A stretch of DNA of 64,000 bases from positions 186,001 to 250,000 of the forward strand of contig NZ_CAJFCN010000006.1 in NCBI RefSeq assembly GCF_904063055.1. Direction: 5' to 3'. The DNA is from Pseudomonas paracarnis. Lineage in GTDB: Bacteria; Pseudomonadota; Gammaproteobacteria; Pseudomonadales; Pseudomonadaceae. The translations under genes were made by a program, and so were the position numbers. A model generated the notes under the pieces. That model was given only the letters and a program-made list of their open reading frames with translations, was not told where the DNA came from and made no database searches. Position 1 is the first letter of the stretch. Each line of letters opens with the position of its first letter. Positions 1 through 8,805 of the stretch are shown here, piece by piece.

Positions 1-890
1 TTCGAGCCCGGCAGGATGATCAGGTCAGCGGCAGGTATCGCCTGGCCCGGCCCGACGAACTGCAAGTCCACCTGGGGGTGCAAGCGCAGCGGGTCGAAGT
101 CGGTATGGTTGCTGATGCGCGGCAGCACCGGCACCACCACCTTGAGCACTTGGGCGGCCTTGTCGATCTGGCGCTGGTCGATGCCGTCTTCCGCCTCCAG
201 GTGCAGGTCCATCACGTAGGGCAGCACGCCGACGACCGGTTTGCCGGTGCGCGCTTCGAGCCAGTCCAGCCCTGGTTGCAGCAACGCGATATCGCCGCGA
301 AAACGGTTGATGATGAAGCCCTTGACCCGCGCCTGTTCACTGGGCGACAGCAGCTCCAGGGTGCCAACCAGATGGGCAAACACGCCGCCGCGGTTGATGT
401 CCGCGATCAACAGCACCGGGCAGTCCACCGCCTCGGCGAAGCCCATGTTGGCAATGTCATTGGCGCGCAGGTTGATCTCGGCCGGTGAGCCCGCGCCTTC
501 GACCATCACCACCGGGTAGGCCTGGCTCAAACGCGCGTGGGAGGCCAGCACCGCTCGCATCGCAATGGCTTTGTAGTCGTGATAGGCCACGGCATTCATG
601 CTGGTGACCGCACGGCCATGGATGATCACTTGGGAGCCGGTGTCGCTGTTGGGCTTGAGCAATACCGGGTTCATGTCGGTATGGGGCGCCAGGTTGGCAG
701 CCTGGGCCTGCACCGCCTGGGCGCGGCCGATCTCGCCGCCTTCGGCGGTCACCGCGCTGTTGAGCGCCATGTTCTGCGGTTTGAACGGTGCCACCGCGAC
801 GCCTTGGCGTACCAGCCAGCGACACAGCGCAGTCACCAGGGTGCTTTTACCGGCGTCGGAGGTGGTGCCCTGCACCATCAACGTGGTCAT
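1..890 (-). CDS. cobQ: Cobyric acid synthase CobQ (3' end outside window)
   Basis: Amidates the side chains b, d, e and g of adenosylcobyrinic a,c-diamide in the aerobic cobalamin pathway, using glutamine and ATP. The N-terminus starts [18 protein letters not shown], the synthetase-type nucleotide loop (GTTSDAGKS, residues 8-16). It is followed by [11 protein letters not shown] and a [24 protein letters not shown] stretch typical of CobQ. Only the first 296 codons or so are present; the glutamine amidotransferase half lies beyond the window start. The ATG at 888-890 overlaps the stop of cobC, so the two are probably translationally coupled. It is the last visible gene of the riboswitch-controlled operon. 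Confidence 0.93.
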   Translation of the reverse strand, partial: MTTLMVQGTTSDAGKSTLVTALCRWLVRQGVAVAPFKPQNMALNSAVTAEGGEIGRAQAVQAQAANLAPHTDMNPVLLKPNSDTGSQVIIHGRAVTSMNAVAYHDYKAIAMRAVLASHARLSQAYPVVMVEGAGSPAEINLRANDIANMGFAEAVDCPVLLIADINRGGVFAHLVGTLELLSPSEQARVKGFIINRFRGDIALLQPGLDWLEARTGKPVVGVLPYVMDLHLEAEDGIDQRQIDKAAQVLKVVVPVLPRISNHTDFDPLRLHPQVDLQFVGPGQAIPAADLIILPGS

Positions 891-1876
891 GTGGCGTCCT
901 TGTAGGCGGCCAGGGCTTCATCAAGGCGCAGCCAGTCGGCGTCGGTGTCGGGCAGGCCCAAGCGCACGCTGCTGTTGTGCACGAACAGGCGCAGCAGGAT
1001 GCCGCGTTGGGCCATGAATTCGTACAGCCGTTCAGCGTGGGGGGTAATCAACCACTGGAACAATGCGCAGCCGCCGTGCGGTTGAAGCCCACGGCGCTCA
1101 AGCAACTCGAACAGACGCTGGCCGGCTGCGATGCAACGACTGCGCTGGCGCGCATGCCCGTCGGTGTCGCGCAGGCACACTTGGCCCAACACCCGCGTCG
1201 GCCCACTGACGGCCCAGGGCCCGACCTGTTCGGCCAACAGCTTGAGCAACTTGCGCTCGGCCAGCACAAAGCCCAGGCGCACGCCGGCCAAGCCGAAGAA
1301 CTTGCCGAATGAGCGCAGTACGATCAAGCCGACCTGATCGGCATGGCTGGCCAGGCTCAAGTCCGGGGTCACGTCAATGAACGCCTCGTCCACCACCAGC
1401 CAGCCACCGCGCTGGGCCAACCGCGCATGCCAGTCCAGCAGGCGTTGCGGGCTCAGGCTCAAGCCCGTGGGGTTGTTGGGGTTGACCACGACCAGCACGT
1501 CGAGGCTGTCGAGAAAGAAGTCGACTTCCTGCTCCTGCACTTCGCGCACCACATAACCGGCGCGGCGCCAGGCTTCGGCGTGTTCGGCGTAACAGGGCGA
1601 AAGCACGCCGACCTTGCCGGAACGACGCAAGCGCGGCAGCAGTTGGATCGCGGCCTGAGAGCCCGGCACCGGCAGCAATGGGCCGGCGCCGTAGTACTCG
1701 CTGGCAGCCTTCTCCAAGCCGTCATCGGTTTCCGGCAAGCGCGCCCAGGCACGCAAGGGAATCTCGGGAATCGGCCACGGCCAGGGCGCCAGGCCGCTGG
1801 ACAGGTCGAGCCAATCCGCTTCGGCAATGCCGTACTCAATCGCGGCCTTACGCAGCCGACCACCATGTTCAAGCAT
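887..1876 (-). CDS. cobC: Threonine-phosphate decarboxylase CobC (PLP-dependent)
   Basis: Makes (R)-1-amino-2-propanol O-2-phosphate, the linker between the corrin ring and the nucleotide loop, from L-threonine phosphate. It is a fold-type I aminotransferase-like protein of 329 residues. VNPNNPTG is at about 131-138, VVDEAF at about 161-166, and the PLP lysine is K192 in [10 protein letters not shown]. The start [10 protein letters not shown] at 1876 is chosen because the upstream open frame is shadow sequence inside cobD and the family begins with this segment. It overlaps the 3' end of cobD by 8 bases and its stop overlaps the cobQ start. Note that 'cobC' in Pseudomonas corresponds to CobD of Salmonella. 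Confidence 0.92.
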   Translation of the reverse strand: MLEHGGRLRKAAIEYGIAEADWLDLSSGLAPWPWPIPEIPLRAWARLPETDDGLEKAASEYYGAGPLLPVPGSQAAIQLLPRLRRSGKVGVLSPCYAEHAEAWRRAGYVVREVQEQEVDFFLDSLDVLVVVNPNNPTGLSLSPQRLLDWHARLAQRGGWLVVDEAFIDVTPDLSLASHADQVGLIVLRSFGKFFGLAGVRLGFVLAERKLLKLLAEQVGPWAVSGPTRVLGQVCLRDTDGHARQRSRCIAAGQRLFELLERRGLQPHGGCALFQWLITPHAERLYEFMAQRGILLRLFVHNSSVRLGLPDTDADWLRLDEALAAYKDAT

Positions 1877-2777
1877 AGATTTGCGCCCCCACGCACAGGA
1901 CCAGCAGCCACAGCCATACGCCGCGCTGCACCAGTTGCCAGCCGCGATCAATGGAATCGGCGTCGGCCGGCGGGCCTTCGCCCAATGGCGGGCGCTGATG
2001 CACCTCGCCGTGATAAATCGCCGCGCCGCCGAGCTCCACACCCAAGGCACCGGCCCCTGCCGCCATCACCGGGCCGGCGTTGGGGCTGTCCCAAGTCGGG
2101 CCCTGAGTGCGCCAGCATTTGAGCGCCAGGCGGGTTTTACCCAATAACGCGTAGGTTAAAGCCACCAAGCGCGCAGGAATATAGTTGAGCACATCATCGA
2201 TCCTGGCGGCTGCCCAACCGAAGCGCTCAAAGCGCTCATTGCGATAGCCCCACATGGCGTCCAGGGTGTTGCTCAGACGATAGAGCACCACGCCCGGCAC
2301 ACCGGCCACCACAAACCAGAACAACGCGGCGAATACCGCATCGCTGCCGTTCTCCAGCACCGATTCGGTGGCTGCGCGGGCCACTTCAGTACGGTCCAGT
2401 TCACTGGTCTGACGGCTGACCAGGTAACTCACACCTGTACGCGCCTCGTCCAGGTCATCACGGCGCAGGGCCTGGGCCACTGGTATCACGTGCTCGCCCA
2501 GGCTGCGCATGCCCAGGGCGCAGTACAACGCCAGGATCTCCAGCAGCCAGCCGATATAAGGCGCCCACGACAACGCCGTGGCCAGCAGGGTCAGCGGCAC
2601 CACCGCAATAAACCACGCGGTCACACCATGGCTGCGCCAGCCACGCCCGCCAGTATTGAAACGTTGCTCGATGCGCCCGGCGAAATTGCCGAACGCCACC
2701 AGCGGATGCCAGCGCCTGGGCTCACCGAGCAGCGCATCCAGCGCCACCGCAGCCACACACAGCAAGGCCACACTCAT
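1869..2777 (-). CDS. cobD: Adenosylcobinamide-phosphate synthase CobD (CbiB)
   Basis: Integral membrane enzyme that joins the aminopropanol phosphate arm to adenosylcobyric acid. The 302-residue protein starts [38 protein letters not shown] near the N-terminus is the CbiB signature, and several hydrophobic segments follow. The ATG at 2777 overlaps the bluB stop in an ATGA arrangement, which favours it over the in-frame start five codons upstream. It is the substrate partner of the neighbouring cobC product. Its position fits the operon order cobO-cobB-bluB-cobD-cobC-cobQ. Confidence 0.93.
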   Translation of the reverse strand: MSVALLCVAAVALDALLGEPRRWHPLVAFGNFAGRIEQRFNTGGRGWRSHGVTAWFIAVVPLTLLATALSWAPYIGWLLEILALYCALGMRSLGEHVIPVAQALRRDDLDEARTGVSYLVSRQTSELDRTEVARAATESVLENGSDAVFAALFWFVVAGVPGVVLYRLSNTLDAMWGYRNERFERFGWAAARIDDVLNYIPARLVALTYALLGKTRLALKCWRTQGPTWDSPNAGPVMAAGAGALGVELGGAAIYHGEVHQRPPLGEGPPADADSIDRGWQLVQRGVWLWLLVLCVGAQIYA

Positions 2778-3424
2778 TGACTCACTCCCCACGTGTTTTC
2801 ATACAGCATGTCACTCAGCGGTCGCGGATCGGCCCAGCCTTCAAGCTGCAACATCGGTGCCGGGTAAAACTCGGCCACCGGCCCCAGGCACAACACTGCA
2901 AGGGGTTTTGCGCCGGGTGGCAAACCCAGCAACTCGGCCAGGGCCTGGGGGTCGAACAGCGAAACCCAGCCCATGCCCAACCCTTCCACGCGCGCCGCCA
3001 GCCACAGGTTCTGGATGGCGCAGGAGAGCGAGGCCATGTCCATTTCCGGCAGGGTGCGGCGCCCGAAGATGTGGCGCTCGCGATCGTCCATCAAGGCGGC
3101 GACCAATACCTCGGCACAATCGTTGATGCCTTCGACCTTGAGCTTCATGAACGCATCGGAGCGCTCGCCCAATGCTTCGGCGGTGCGTACGCGCTCTTCT
3201 TCTACCAACTGTTGAATCTGGCTGCGCAACGAGCGATCGCTGATGCGGATAAAACGCCACGGCTGCATCAGGCCGACGCTGGGCGCCTGGTGCGCAGCGT
3301 GGAGCAGGCGCTGCAGCAGTTCAGGCGCGACGCTGCCACCGCGGAAGTGGCGCATGTCGCGGCGTTCGGCGATGGCGCGGTAGACGGCTTCGCGGTCGGC
3401 TTGGGGGAATGCGTTGTCAGTCAT
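2774..3424 (-). CDS. bluB: 5,6-dimethylbenzimidazole synthase BluB
   Basis: Oxygen-dependent, flavin-destroying enzyme that turns reduced FMN into 5,6-dimethylbenzimidazole, the lower ligand of vitamin B12. The 216-residue protein has the nitroreductase-fold N-terminus [12 protein letters not shown] (about 22-33) and the BluB-type [13 protein letters not shown] segment. Its presence inside the operon shows aerobic lower-ligand synthesis coupled to corrin amidation and arm attachment. The start ATG (3422-3424) overlaps the cobB stop (ATGA), and the stop overlaps the cobD start. The short region just upstream lies in a REP element that has become the 3' end of cobB. Confidence 0.92.
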   Translation of the reverse strand: MTDNAFPQADREAVYRAIAERRDMRHFRGGSVAPELLQRLLHAAHQAPSVGLMQPWRFIRISDRSLRSQIQQLVEEERVRTAEALGERSDAFMKLKVEGINDCAEVLVAALMDDRERHIFGRRTLPEMDMASLSCAIQNLWLAARVEGLGMGWVSLFDPQALAELLGLPPGAKPLAVLCLGPVAEFYPAPMLQLEGWADPRPLSDMLYENTWGVSQ

Positions 3425-4812
3425 GGCCTCTTCGCGAGCAAGCCCGCTCCCACATTGGATTGGTTTGCAACTGGGTCAACTGTGGGAGCTGGCTTGCCTG
3501 CGATAGCGGTCTCAAGGTCGGGCGCAAACAACGCGGCCACCGCGCCAGGATTCGACGGAAAATAAAAGTGCACATAGGAGGCGGTCAAACGACCCTGTCG
3601 GTAAACCGCTTCGGCACCGCGCCCGCCGTTAGGGCTCAGGCCACGGGCAATCGGCGCCCATTCGGTACTGGTCAGGGAATGGTGATAGGTATGCCCACGC
3701 AAGGTCCCCTCCGGCAGCTCGACGCTTTGCAGCGCCAGGGCCGCGAGTTTCTTCTGCATCACCGCATCACCTTGCAACAAGCCAACCAGTTCGGCGCGCT
3801 CACCCTCCACATCGGTCAACGAGTCGAGCAGATAGAGCATGCCACCGCATTCGGCGAGCAGCGGTTTGCCAGCGGCGTGATGAGCACGAATGGCGTCCAG
3901 CATCGAGGTATTGGCCGACAATGCCTGGTGGTGCAGTTCCGGATACCCGCCGGGCAAATAGAGGCTGTCCGCTTCAGGCAATTGGCGATCATGGATCGGT
4001 GAGAAGAACTTCAGCTCCGCGCCCATTGCCCGCAACAGATCCAGGCTGGCGCCGTAAGTAAAAGCAAAGGCTTCGTCACGGGCCACGGCAATCCGCACAC
4101 CGGCCAGCAAGGGTTCGGTTTCGATCACGTGCGGCGCGGCAAAGGTCACCCGCGGCGGCAGGGCCACTTCGCAACTGCTGCCCAACGCCTGGGCGGCGGC
4201 ATCCAGGCGTATATCAAGGTCATTCAGTTCGCTGGCTTGCACCAGGCCCAGGTGGCGGCTGGGCAGTTCGATGCCGGTCTCGCGGGACAATGCACCGTAC
4301 CAACGCAAGCCCTCAGTGAGGCTGCCTTCAAGCAATTGCGCATGGCGCAGGGTGCCGACGCGATTGGCCAGCACGCCGGCGAACGGCAGGTCGGGCTGAT
4401 AGCGCGCCAGCCCCAGGGCCAGGGCGCCGAACGTCTGGGCCATAGCCGTGCCATCGATCACGCCCAGCACCGGTACACCGAAGTGCCGCGCCAAGTCAGC
4501 GCTGGAAGGCGTGCCGTCGAACAGGCCCATCACGCCTTCGATGAGGATCAGGTCGGCCTCCCCCGCTGCCTCCCAGAGCAGGCGGCGGCTTTCCTGCTCG
4601 CCCACCATCCACATGTCCAACTGGTACACCGGCGCGCCACTGGCACGCTCGTGGATCATCGGGTCGAGAAAGTCCGGCCCGCATTTGAACACGCGCACCT
4701 TGCGCCCCAGGTTGCGGTGCAAACGCGCCAACGCGGCGGTGACCGTGGTTTTGCCCTGGCCGGACGCCGGAGCGGCGATCAGTACGGCCGGGCAATGACG
4801 GGGCTGATTCAA
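3421..4812 (-). CDS. cobB: Cobyrinic acid a,c-diamide synthase CobB with REP-derived C-terminal tail
   Basis: Glutamine- and ATP-dependent amidation of the a and c side chains of (hydrogeno)cobyrinate. The nucleotide loop APASGQGKTTV is at about 14-24, and the class I glutaminase motif LLAECGGMLYL carries Cys322. The start is a TTG at 4812 that overlaps the cobO stop (TTGA), with AGAAAGG upstream. The enzyme fold seems complete at YVHFYFPSNPGAVAALFAP (about residue 431). The remaining residues, about 433-463 (AIAGKPAPTVD ... GAGLLAKRP), are translated from a two-arm REP element (3431-3510), giving 463 residues. The REP-encoded tail ends in a TGA that still overlaps the bluB ATG. Function is secure; the tail is probably a neutral add-on. 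Confidence 0.93.
   Translation of the reverse strand: MNQPRHCPAVLIAAPASGQGKTTVTAALARLHRNLGRKVRVFKCGPDFLDPMIHERASGAPVYQLDMWMVGEQESRRLLWEAAGEADLILIEGVMGLFDGTPSSADLARHFGVPVLGVIDGTAMAQTFGALALGLARYQPDLPFAGVLANRVGTLRHAQLLEGSLTEGLRWYGALSRETGIELPSRHLGLVQASELNDLDIRLDAAAQALGSSCEVALPPRVTFAAPHVIETEPLLAGVRIAVARDEAFAFTYGASLDLLRAMGAELKFFSPIHDRQLPEADSLYLPGGYPELHHQALSANTSMLDAIRAHHAAGKPLLAECGGMLYLLDSLTDVEGERAELVGLLQGDAVMQKKLAALALQSVELPEGTLRGHTYHHSLTSTEWAPIARGLSPNGGRGAEAVYRQGRLTASYVHFYFPSNPGAVAALFAPDLETAIAGKPAPTVDPVANQSNVGAGLLAKRP
3431..3510. repeat. REP pair (REPIN) inside the 3' end of cobB
   Basis: Two REP arms in inverted orientation, 3431-3455 (ttcgcgagcaagcccgctcc...) and 3481-3510 (tgtgggagctggcttgcctg...). 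Unlike the other REP pairs in the window this one lies within an open reading frame: it encodes most of the C-terminal tail of CobB. Confidence 0.85.
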
Positions 4813-5420
4813 AGTTCGACGCCTTTCTGTGCCTTGATACCGGCCTGGAACGCGTGCTTGAGCATGCCCATTTCGGTGACGGTGTCGCCCATTTCGATCA
4901 GCTCAGGCTTGGCGCCACGGCCGGTGACCACCACATGCTGCATGGGCGGGCGGGCTTGCAGGTCGCTGAGTACCTGGTCCAGGTCAAGATAACCGTGCTT
5001 GAGGGCGATGTTCAGTTCATCCAGCACCACCAAGCCGATGGAAGGGTCATTCAACATGGCCCGGGACACTGCCCAAGCCGCTTCGGCAGCGGCGATATCG
5101 CGCTGGCGATCCTGGGTTTCCCAGGTGAAACCTTCGCCCATCACGTGAAAGCGCACCTGCTCGGGGAAGCGGCGAAAAAACAATTCTTCGCCGGTGCTGT
5201 TACGCCCCTTGATGAACTGCACCACACCGCACTGCATGCCATGGCCCATGGCCCGGGCCAACATGCCGAACGCCGAACTGCTCTTGCCTTTGCCGTTGCC
5301 GGTCAGCACCAGCAGCAGGCCGCACTCGTTCGGGGAATTGGCGATGCGCTCGTCAATCACGGCTTTTTTGCGCAGCATGCGCGCCAGGTGGCGTTCGTCG
5401 CGGTCGGGGGAATCAGTCAT
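4809..5420 (-). CDS. cobO: Cob(I)yrinic acid a,c-diamide adenosyltransferase CobO
   Basis: Transfers the 5'-deoxyadenosyl group of ATP to the cobalt of reduced corrinoids. The 203-residue protein starts MTDSPDRDERHLARMLRKKA. It has the P-loop GNGKGKSS (about 41-48) and VVLDELN (about 131-137), both diagnostic for the CobA/CobO family. The ATG at 5420 is preceded by GGAGAGCTGCC; the longer in-frame start at 5483 would place coding sequence in the riboswitch expression platform and is rejected. It is the first gene of the cobalamin operon, directly behind the riboswitch. Its stop overlaps the TTG start of cobB. Confidence 0.94.
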   Translation of the reverse strand: MTDSPDRDERHLARMLRKKAVIDERIANSPNECGLLLVLTGNGKGKSSSAFGMLARAMGHGMQCGVVQFIKGRNSTGEELFFRRFPEQVRFHVMGEGFTWETQDRQRDIAAAEAAWAVSRAMLNDPSIGLVVLDELNIALKHGYLDLDQVLSDLQARPPMQHVVVTGRGAKPELIEMGDTVTEMGMLKHAFQAGIKAQKGVEL

Positions 5421-5512
5421 GGCAGCTCTCCGTTGGGGCTGGACAAAAACGGCGGGCAGGAAAAAGAAACAACAGACAGCCAAGCATCGCCCACCGTGAT
5501 GCTGTTGGATGA

Positions 5513-5735
5513 TCCAGGCCGGTCTCCGGGCTCATGAGTGGCGCTTTTGATAGCAAGCAGCCGAGGGCGCGCCTTCCCATATCGCACGCGACACAGTGGC
5601 AAACAGCACCGTCTTGACTCATTTACCGTTGCGGGGGCAGCGCCGGAATCGCGGCAGCACTGTGTACAAGTGCGCTCGCTCACCGGCTTCCCTGTTTCAC
5701 TCCGTCGACGCGTACGCCACAGAGCACCTGGAACA
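5513..5735 (-). promoter_or_regulatory. Cobalamin (AdoCbl) riboswitch upstream of cobO
   Basis: Read on the minus strand, the region has the conserved blocks in order: CCAGGTGC at the start, GTGAAACAGGGAAG, the core CGCTGCCCCCGCAACGG, GCCACTGTG, and the closing GAGCCCGGAGACCGGCC near 5513-5530. The spacing and order match class-I cobalamin riboswitches. The 92 bases between it and the cobO ATG would hold the expression platform. By the usual behaviour of the family it lowers cob gene expression when adenosylcobalamin is plentiful. Confidence 0.93.
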
Positions 5736-5845
5736 AGCCGCGAAGGTTAGTGGGTTGGGGGTGGAGCGTCAATTAAAGCTGGCCTTGTACTTGAACCATC
5801 CGCCGTTCGTGCTTCTCTACCCCTACAGGTATCAAGGAGAAAACC

Positions 5846-7159
5846 ATGCCTAAAACCCGACTTGCCCTACTGATCATGTTCGCCGGTAGCCTCGCTGCGT
5901 GCGGCGAAAGCTCGACCCTGCAGGTCGCCGACGGCACCGGGCCCTCGCCCCGGCTGCCGGAGCCGAACAAGACGTTGATCCCCACCGTCAATATCGCCCC
6001 GGCCATCGGCTGGCCCGAAGGCGCCAAGCCCGTCGCCGCCGCCGGCACCCAAGTGGCCGCATTCGCCGAAGGCCTGGACCACCCGCGCTGGCTCTACGTG
6101 CTGCCCAACGGCGACGTTCTGGTGGCCGAGACCAATGCACCGCCCAAGCCGGACGATGCCAAAGGCGTGCGCGGCTGGGTGATGGAAAAAGTCATGGACC
6201 GCGCTGGCGCCGGCGTGCCGAGCCCGAACCGCATTACCTTGCTGCGCGATGCCGACCATGACGGTGTGGCAGAAACTCGTACGGTGTTCCTGGAAAACCT
6301 CAATTCGCCGTTTGGCATGACCCTGATGGGCAACGACCTGTACGTGGCCGATTCGGATAAGTTGCTGCGCTTCCCCTATCAGCCAGGTGAAACCACAATC
6401 ACCTCCCCAGGCACCAAGGTGGTGGATTTACCCGGTGGCCCCTTGAACCACCACTGGACCAAAAATGTGGTGGCCAGCCAGGACGGCAGCAAGCTGTACG
6501 TGAGCGTCGGCTCCAACAGCAACGTCGGCGAAAACGGCCTGGAAGCCGAACAGGGCCGCGCCGCCATTTGGGAAGTCGACCGCGCCAGCGGCCAACACCG
6601 CATTTTTGCCTCCGGCCTGCGCAACCCCAACGGCATGGCCTGGGAGCCACAGAGCGGCAAGCTGTGGACGGCGGTCAACGAACGCGATGAGATCGGCAGT
6701 GACCTGGTGCCGGATTACATCACCTCGGTCAAGGATGGCGGCTTCTACGGCTGGCCTTTCAGTTATTACGGCCAGCATGTGGATGTGCGTGTCACCCCGC
6801 AGAACCTGGACATGGTCGCCAAGGCCATCGCTCCCGACTATGCGGTAGGCCCTCATACTGCGTCGCTGGGGCTGACCTTCGCCGAGGGCAGCAAACTGCC
6901 CGCTCCCTTCAGTAATGGCGCATTTATCGGCCAGCATGGTTCCTGGAACCGCAAGCCGCACAGTGGCTACAAGGTGATTTTCGTTCCCTTCGAAGGGGGC
7001 CAGCCGAAAGGGCAACCGGTGGATGTGCTGACGGGGTTTCTTGATAGCGATGAGAAAGCCATGGGCCGGCCGGTCGGCGTGGTGATAGATCAGCAGGGTG
7101 ATTTGCTGGTGGCCGATGATGTGGGCAATAAGGTTTGGCGGGTGTCGGCTGTTAAGTAA
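5846..7159 (+). CDS. Lipoprotein PQQ-type sugar / L-sorbosone dehydrogenase family protein
   Basis: Predicted periplasmic beta-propeller oxidoreductase of the glucose/sorbosone dehydrogenase family, which normally binds PQQ. The 437-residue protein begins with a lipoprotein signal ([13 protein letters not shown], Cys about 19). Propeller motifs follow: [50 protein letters not shown] and [15 protein letters not shown] near the C-terminus. AAGGAGAAAACC gives a good ribosome binding site. It is monocistronic, divergent from the cobalamin operon and followed by a REP pair. The substrate cannot be told from sequence; soluble aldose sugar dehydrogenase is an alternative name. Confidence 0.8.
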   Translation: MPKTRLALLIMFAGSLAACGESSTLQVADGTGPSPRLPEPNKTLIPTVNIAPAIGWPEGAKPVAAAGTQVAAFAEGLDHPRWLYVLPNGDVLVAETNAPPKPDDAKGVRGWVMEKVMDRAGAGVPSPNRITLLRDADHDGVAETRTVFLENLNSPFGMTLMGNDLYVADSDKLLRFPYQPGETTITSPGTKVVDLPGGPLNHHWTKNVVASQDGSKLYVSVGSNSNVGENGLEAEQGRAAIWEVDRASGQHRIFASGLRNPNGMAWEPQSGKLWTAVNERDEIGSDLVPDYITSVKDGGFYGWPFSYYGQHVDVRVTPQNLDMVAKAIAPDYAVGPHTASLGLTFAEGSKLPAPFSNGAFIGQHGSWNRKPHSGYKVIFVPFEGGQPKGQPVDVLTGFLDSDEKAMGRPVGVVIDQQGDLLVADDVGNKVWRVSAVK

Positions 7160-7174
7160 ATAACCACACACCCA

Positions 7175-7265
7175 TGTGGGAGCGGGCTTGCCCGCGATTA
7201 CGGTGGCCCAGCCAACTAAGCCGTTGACTGACACACTGCATTCGCGGGCAAGCCCGCTCCCACAT
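7175..7265. repeat. REP pair (REPIN)
   Basis: Inverted arms 7175-7204 (tgtgggagcgggcttgcccg...) and 7240-7265 (cgcgggcaagcccgctccca...) separated by about 35 bases. It lies between the convergent dehydrogenase and NlpC/P60 genes and could fold into a long cruciform or end transcripts from both sides. Confidence 0.9.
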
Positions 7266-7282
7266 TTTGGAGTTTTATTGAT

Positions 7283-7822
7283 TCAGGGGTTACGCGCCAG
7301 ATTCCCTGGCAACACGCGCTTGGCACTCAGGTAGGCATTCTGCCAATACGCTTTGGATAGCGTATCCAGCTTCACCGTACCGCCGGTCTGCGGTGCATGC
7401 ACGAAGCGCCCTTCGCCCACATAGATGCCCGCATGGCTGACCCGCGAACCGCCACCGGTGGCGAAGAACAGCAGATCGCCGGTTTGCAGGTTTTGTTCGC
7501 TGACGTCCTGGGCACGCATCACGATCAATTCACGGGTGGTGCGCGGCAATGAGATGCCGGCAGCGTCGCGGAATACAAAGCCGATCAAGCCACTGCAATC
7601 GAACCCCGAGTCCGGTGTATTGCCGCCCCAGCGATATGGCGTGCCGACCAGGCCCAGCGCACGAAAGAGCACGTCTTCGGCAGCAGGCGAGAAATTCTGG
7701 GTGGCATAGTTGAACACCGGCTTAGGCTTGACCGCGACAGGCGCGGGCGGCGGTGTACGACTGGCGCAGGCGCTGAGCAGCGCGGCGCAAACAATAAGCA
7801 TCAGGCGGGCCGAGGTCGACAT
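7283..7822 (-). CDS. NlpC/P60 family lipoprotein, putative murein endopeptidase (copy 1)
   Basis: Putative cell-wall peptidase that cuts peptide cross-links or stem peptides. The 179-residue protein has a lipoprotein signal (LLSACAS, lipid Cys19) and a C-terminal NlpC/P60 domain. The catalytic Cys is C76 in GFDCSGLIGF and the catalytic His is in VSHAGIYVG. The domain resembles E. coli MepS (Spr). The ATG at 7822 is chosen because it gives a clean signal peptide; the upstream frame adds an unrelated segment. A paralogue lies 144 bases upstream on the same strand. Confidence 0.88.
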   Translation of the reverse strand: MSTSARLMLIVCAALLSACASRTPPPAPVAVKPKPVFNYATQNFSPAAEDVLFRALGLVGTPYRWGGNTPDSGFDCSGLIGFVFRDAAGISLPRTTRELIVMRAQDVSEQNLQTGDLLFFATGGGSRVSHAGIYVGEGRFVHAPQTGGTVKLDTLSKAYWQNAYLSAKRVLPGNLARNP

Positions 7823-7966
7823 GTGCAGAACAATCCTGGTCTGGATGCGGCTTTCGCTGCCGAACGTTGAAAACCAGAACGCGCAAGCAAAGCTCGCGCG
7901 AACGGATGACAACAATGTCCAGGGATTCTAGCGCTTACACGTCAAACTTCAAGTATCACTTTAACT

Positions 7967-8596
7967 TTACTTACTAGCGGTAACCGTAGTCGGAGCCATG
8001 GCGAGTGCACGCTTGGCTTCGATGAAGGTTTTGCTCCAGTAGCTGTCACCGAGGTTATCGACCCGAACACCACCACTGCGGCGGCTGCTGGAGTGAATAA
8101 ACTGGTTATCGCCCAGGTAGATACCGGCGTGGCTGACACGACCGCGACCACTGGTACTAAAGAAAAGCAGATCACCGGGCTTGAGGTTGTTTCGCGCGAC
8201 CAACGGTGCATTCACGTTGATCATCTCGCGCGTAGAGCGCGGCAGATTCATGCCAGCTTCTTCACGAAACAGGTAGCCAATGAACCCACTGCAATCAAAA
8301 CCGGCTTCCGAGGTGCCGCCGAAACGGTAACGGGTACCGATCAAGGACATGCCGCGCTCAAGGATGCTGTCGGCCAGAAGAGGCAGTTGGTAAGGCTTGC
8401 TGTCAGAGAACTCGGCGAGTTCTTTTTCGGTTGCCACCTCTTCTTCATAAACAGAAGCAGACTGTGCAGCAACGAACTTTGCCTGATTTTGAACCTGTGG
8501 TTTTTGCTGTTCTGCCACCTGCTGAGGGTGGGAGGCGCAACCAAACAACAGGGTAACGAGTGCGAGAGGCACGAGGGGTGCGAAGCGATTTAGCAT
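7967..8596 (-). CDS. NlpC/P60 family lipoprotein, putative murein endopeptidase (copy 2)
   Basis: Paralogue of the downstream gene, 209 residues from MLNRFAPLVPLALVTLLFGC (lipid Cys20). A linker rich in Q, E and K precedes the NlpC/P60 domain, with catalytic Cys in GFDCSGFIGY and His in VSHAGIYLG. The linker is longer than in copy 1. A GTG two codons upstream is also possible; neither start has a strong ribosome binding site. Separate intergenic DNA suggests each copy has its own promoter. Function by family: peptidoglycan DD- or LD-endopeptidase of the outer-membrane-attached MepS type. Confidence 0.87.
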   Translation of the reverse strand: MLNRFAPLVPLALVTLLFGCASHPQQVAEQQKPQVQNQAKFVAAQSASVYEEEVATEKELAEFSDSKPYQLPLLADSILERGMSLIGTRYRFGGTSEAGFDCSGFIGYLFREEAGMNLPRSTREMINVNAPLVARNNLKPGDLLFFSTSGRGRVSHAGIYLGDNQFIHSSSRRSGGVRVDNLGDSYWSKTFIEAKRALAMAPTTVTASK

Positions 8597-8644
8597 GGGC
8601 ACGACCGTGGCTGATGTGTAAAGAAGCCGAGACTATGCCCTCTA

Positions 8645-8681
8645 TCACATCGATTTGCAAATTCAATCGCGATCTATGTGA
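8645..8681. promoter_or_regulatory. Interrupted inverted repeat upstream of the second NlpC/P60 gene
   Basis: TCACATcGAT (8645-8654) and ATCtATGTGA (8672-8681) form a symmetrical dyad with a 17-base centre, about 50 bases upstream of the minus-strand gene. It may be a regulator site or a leader hairpin. No matching regulator can be named from sequence. Confidence 0.3.
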
Positions 8682-8805
8682 CTTATCGTTTCGACTATGC
8701 CATCTAAGCCGTGATTCCATTTCTCGCTTCAGTTGCGTAGCCCTTCGGGCTCAAACGCAGGTTTTCTGACGCCTTGAAAATGCCGTTACACGGAAAATCA
8801 AGACC

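Noticed and set aside
1877..2050. N-terminal extension of cobC
   Set aside because: The extra 58 residues are the shadow of the cobD gene and have no counterpart in the family.
3421..3510. Possible inactivation of cobB by the REP insertion
   Set aside because: The glutaminase motif and the C-terminal conserved YVHFYFPSNPGAVAALF segment are intact upstream of the REP, so the enzyme is probably active.
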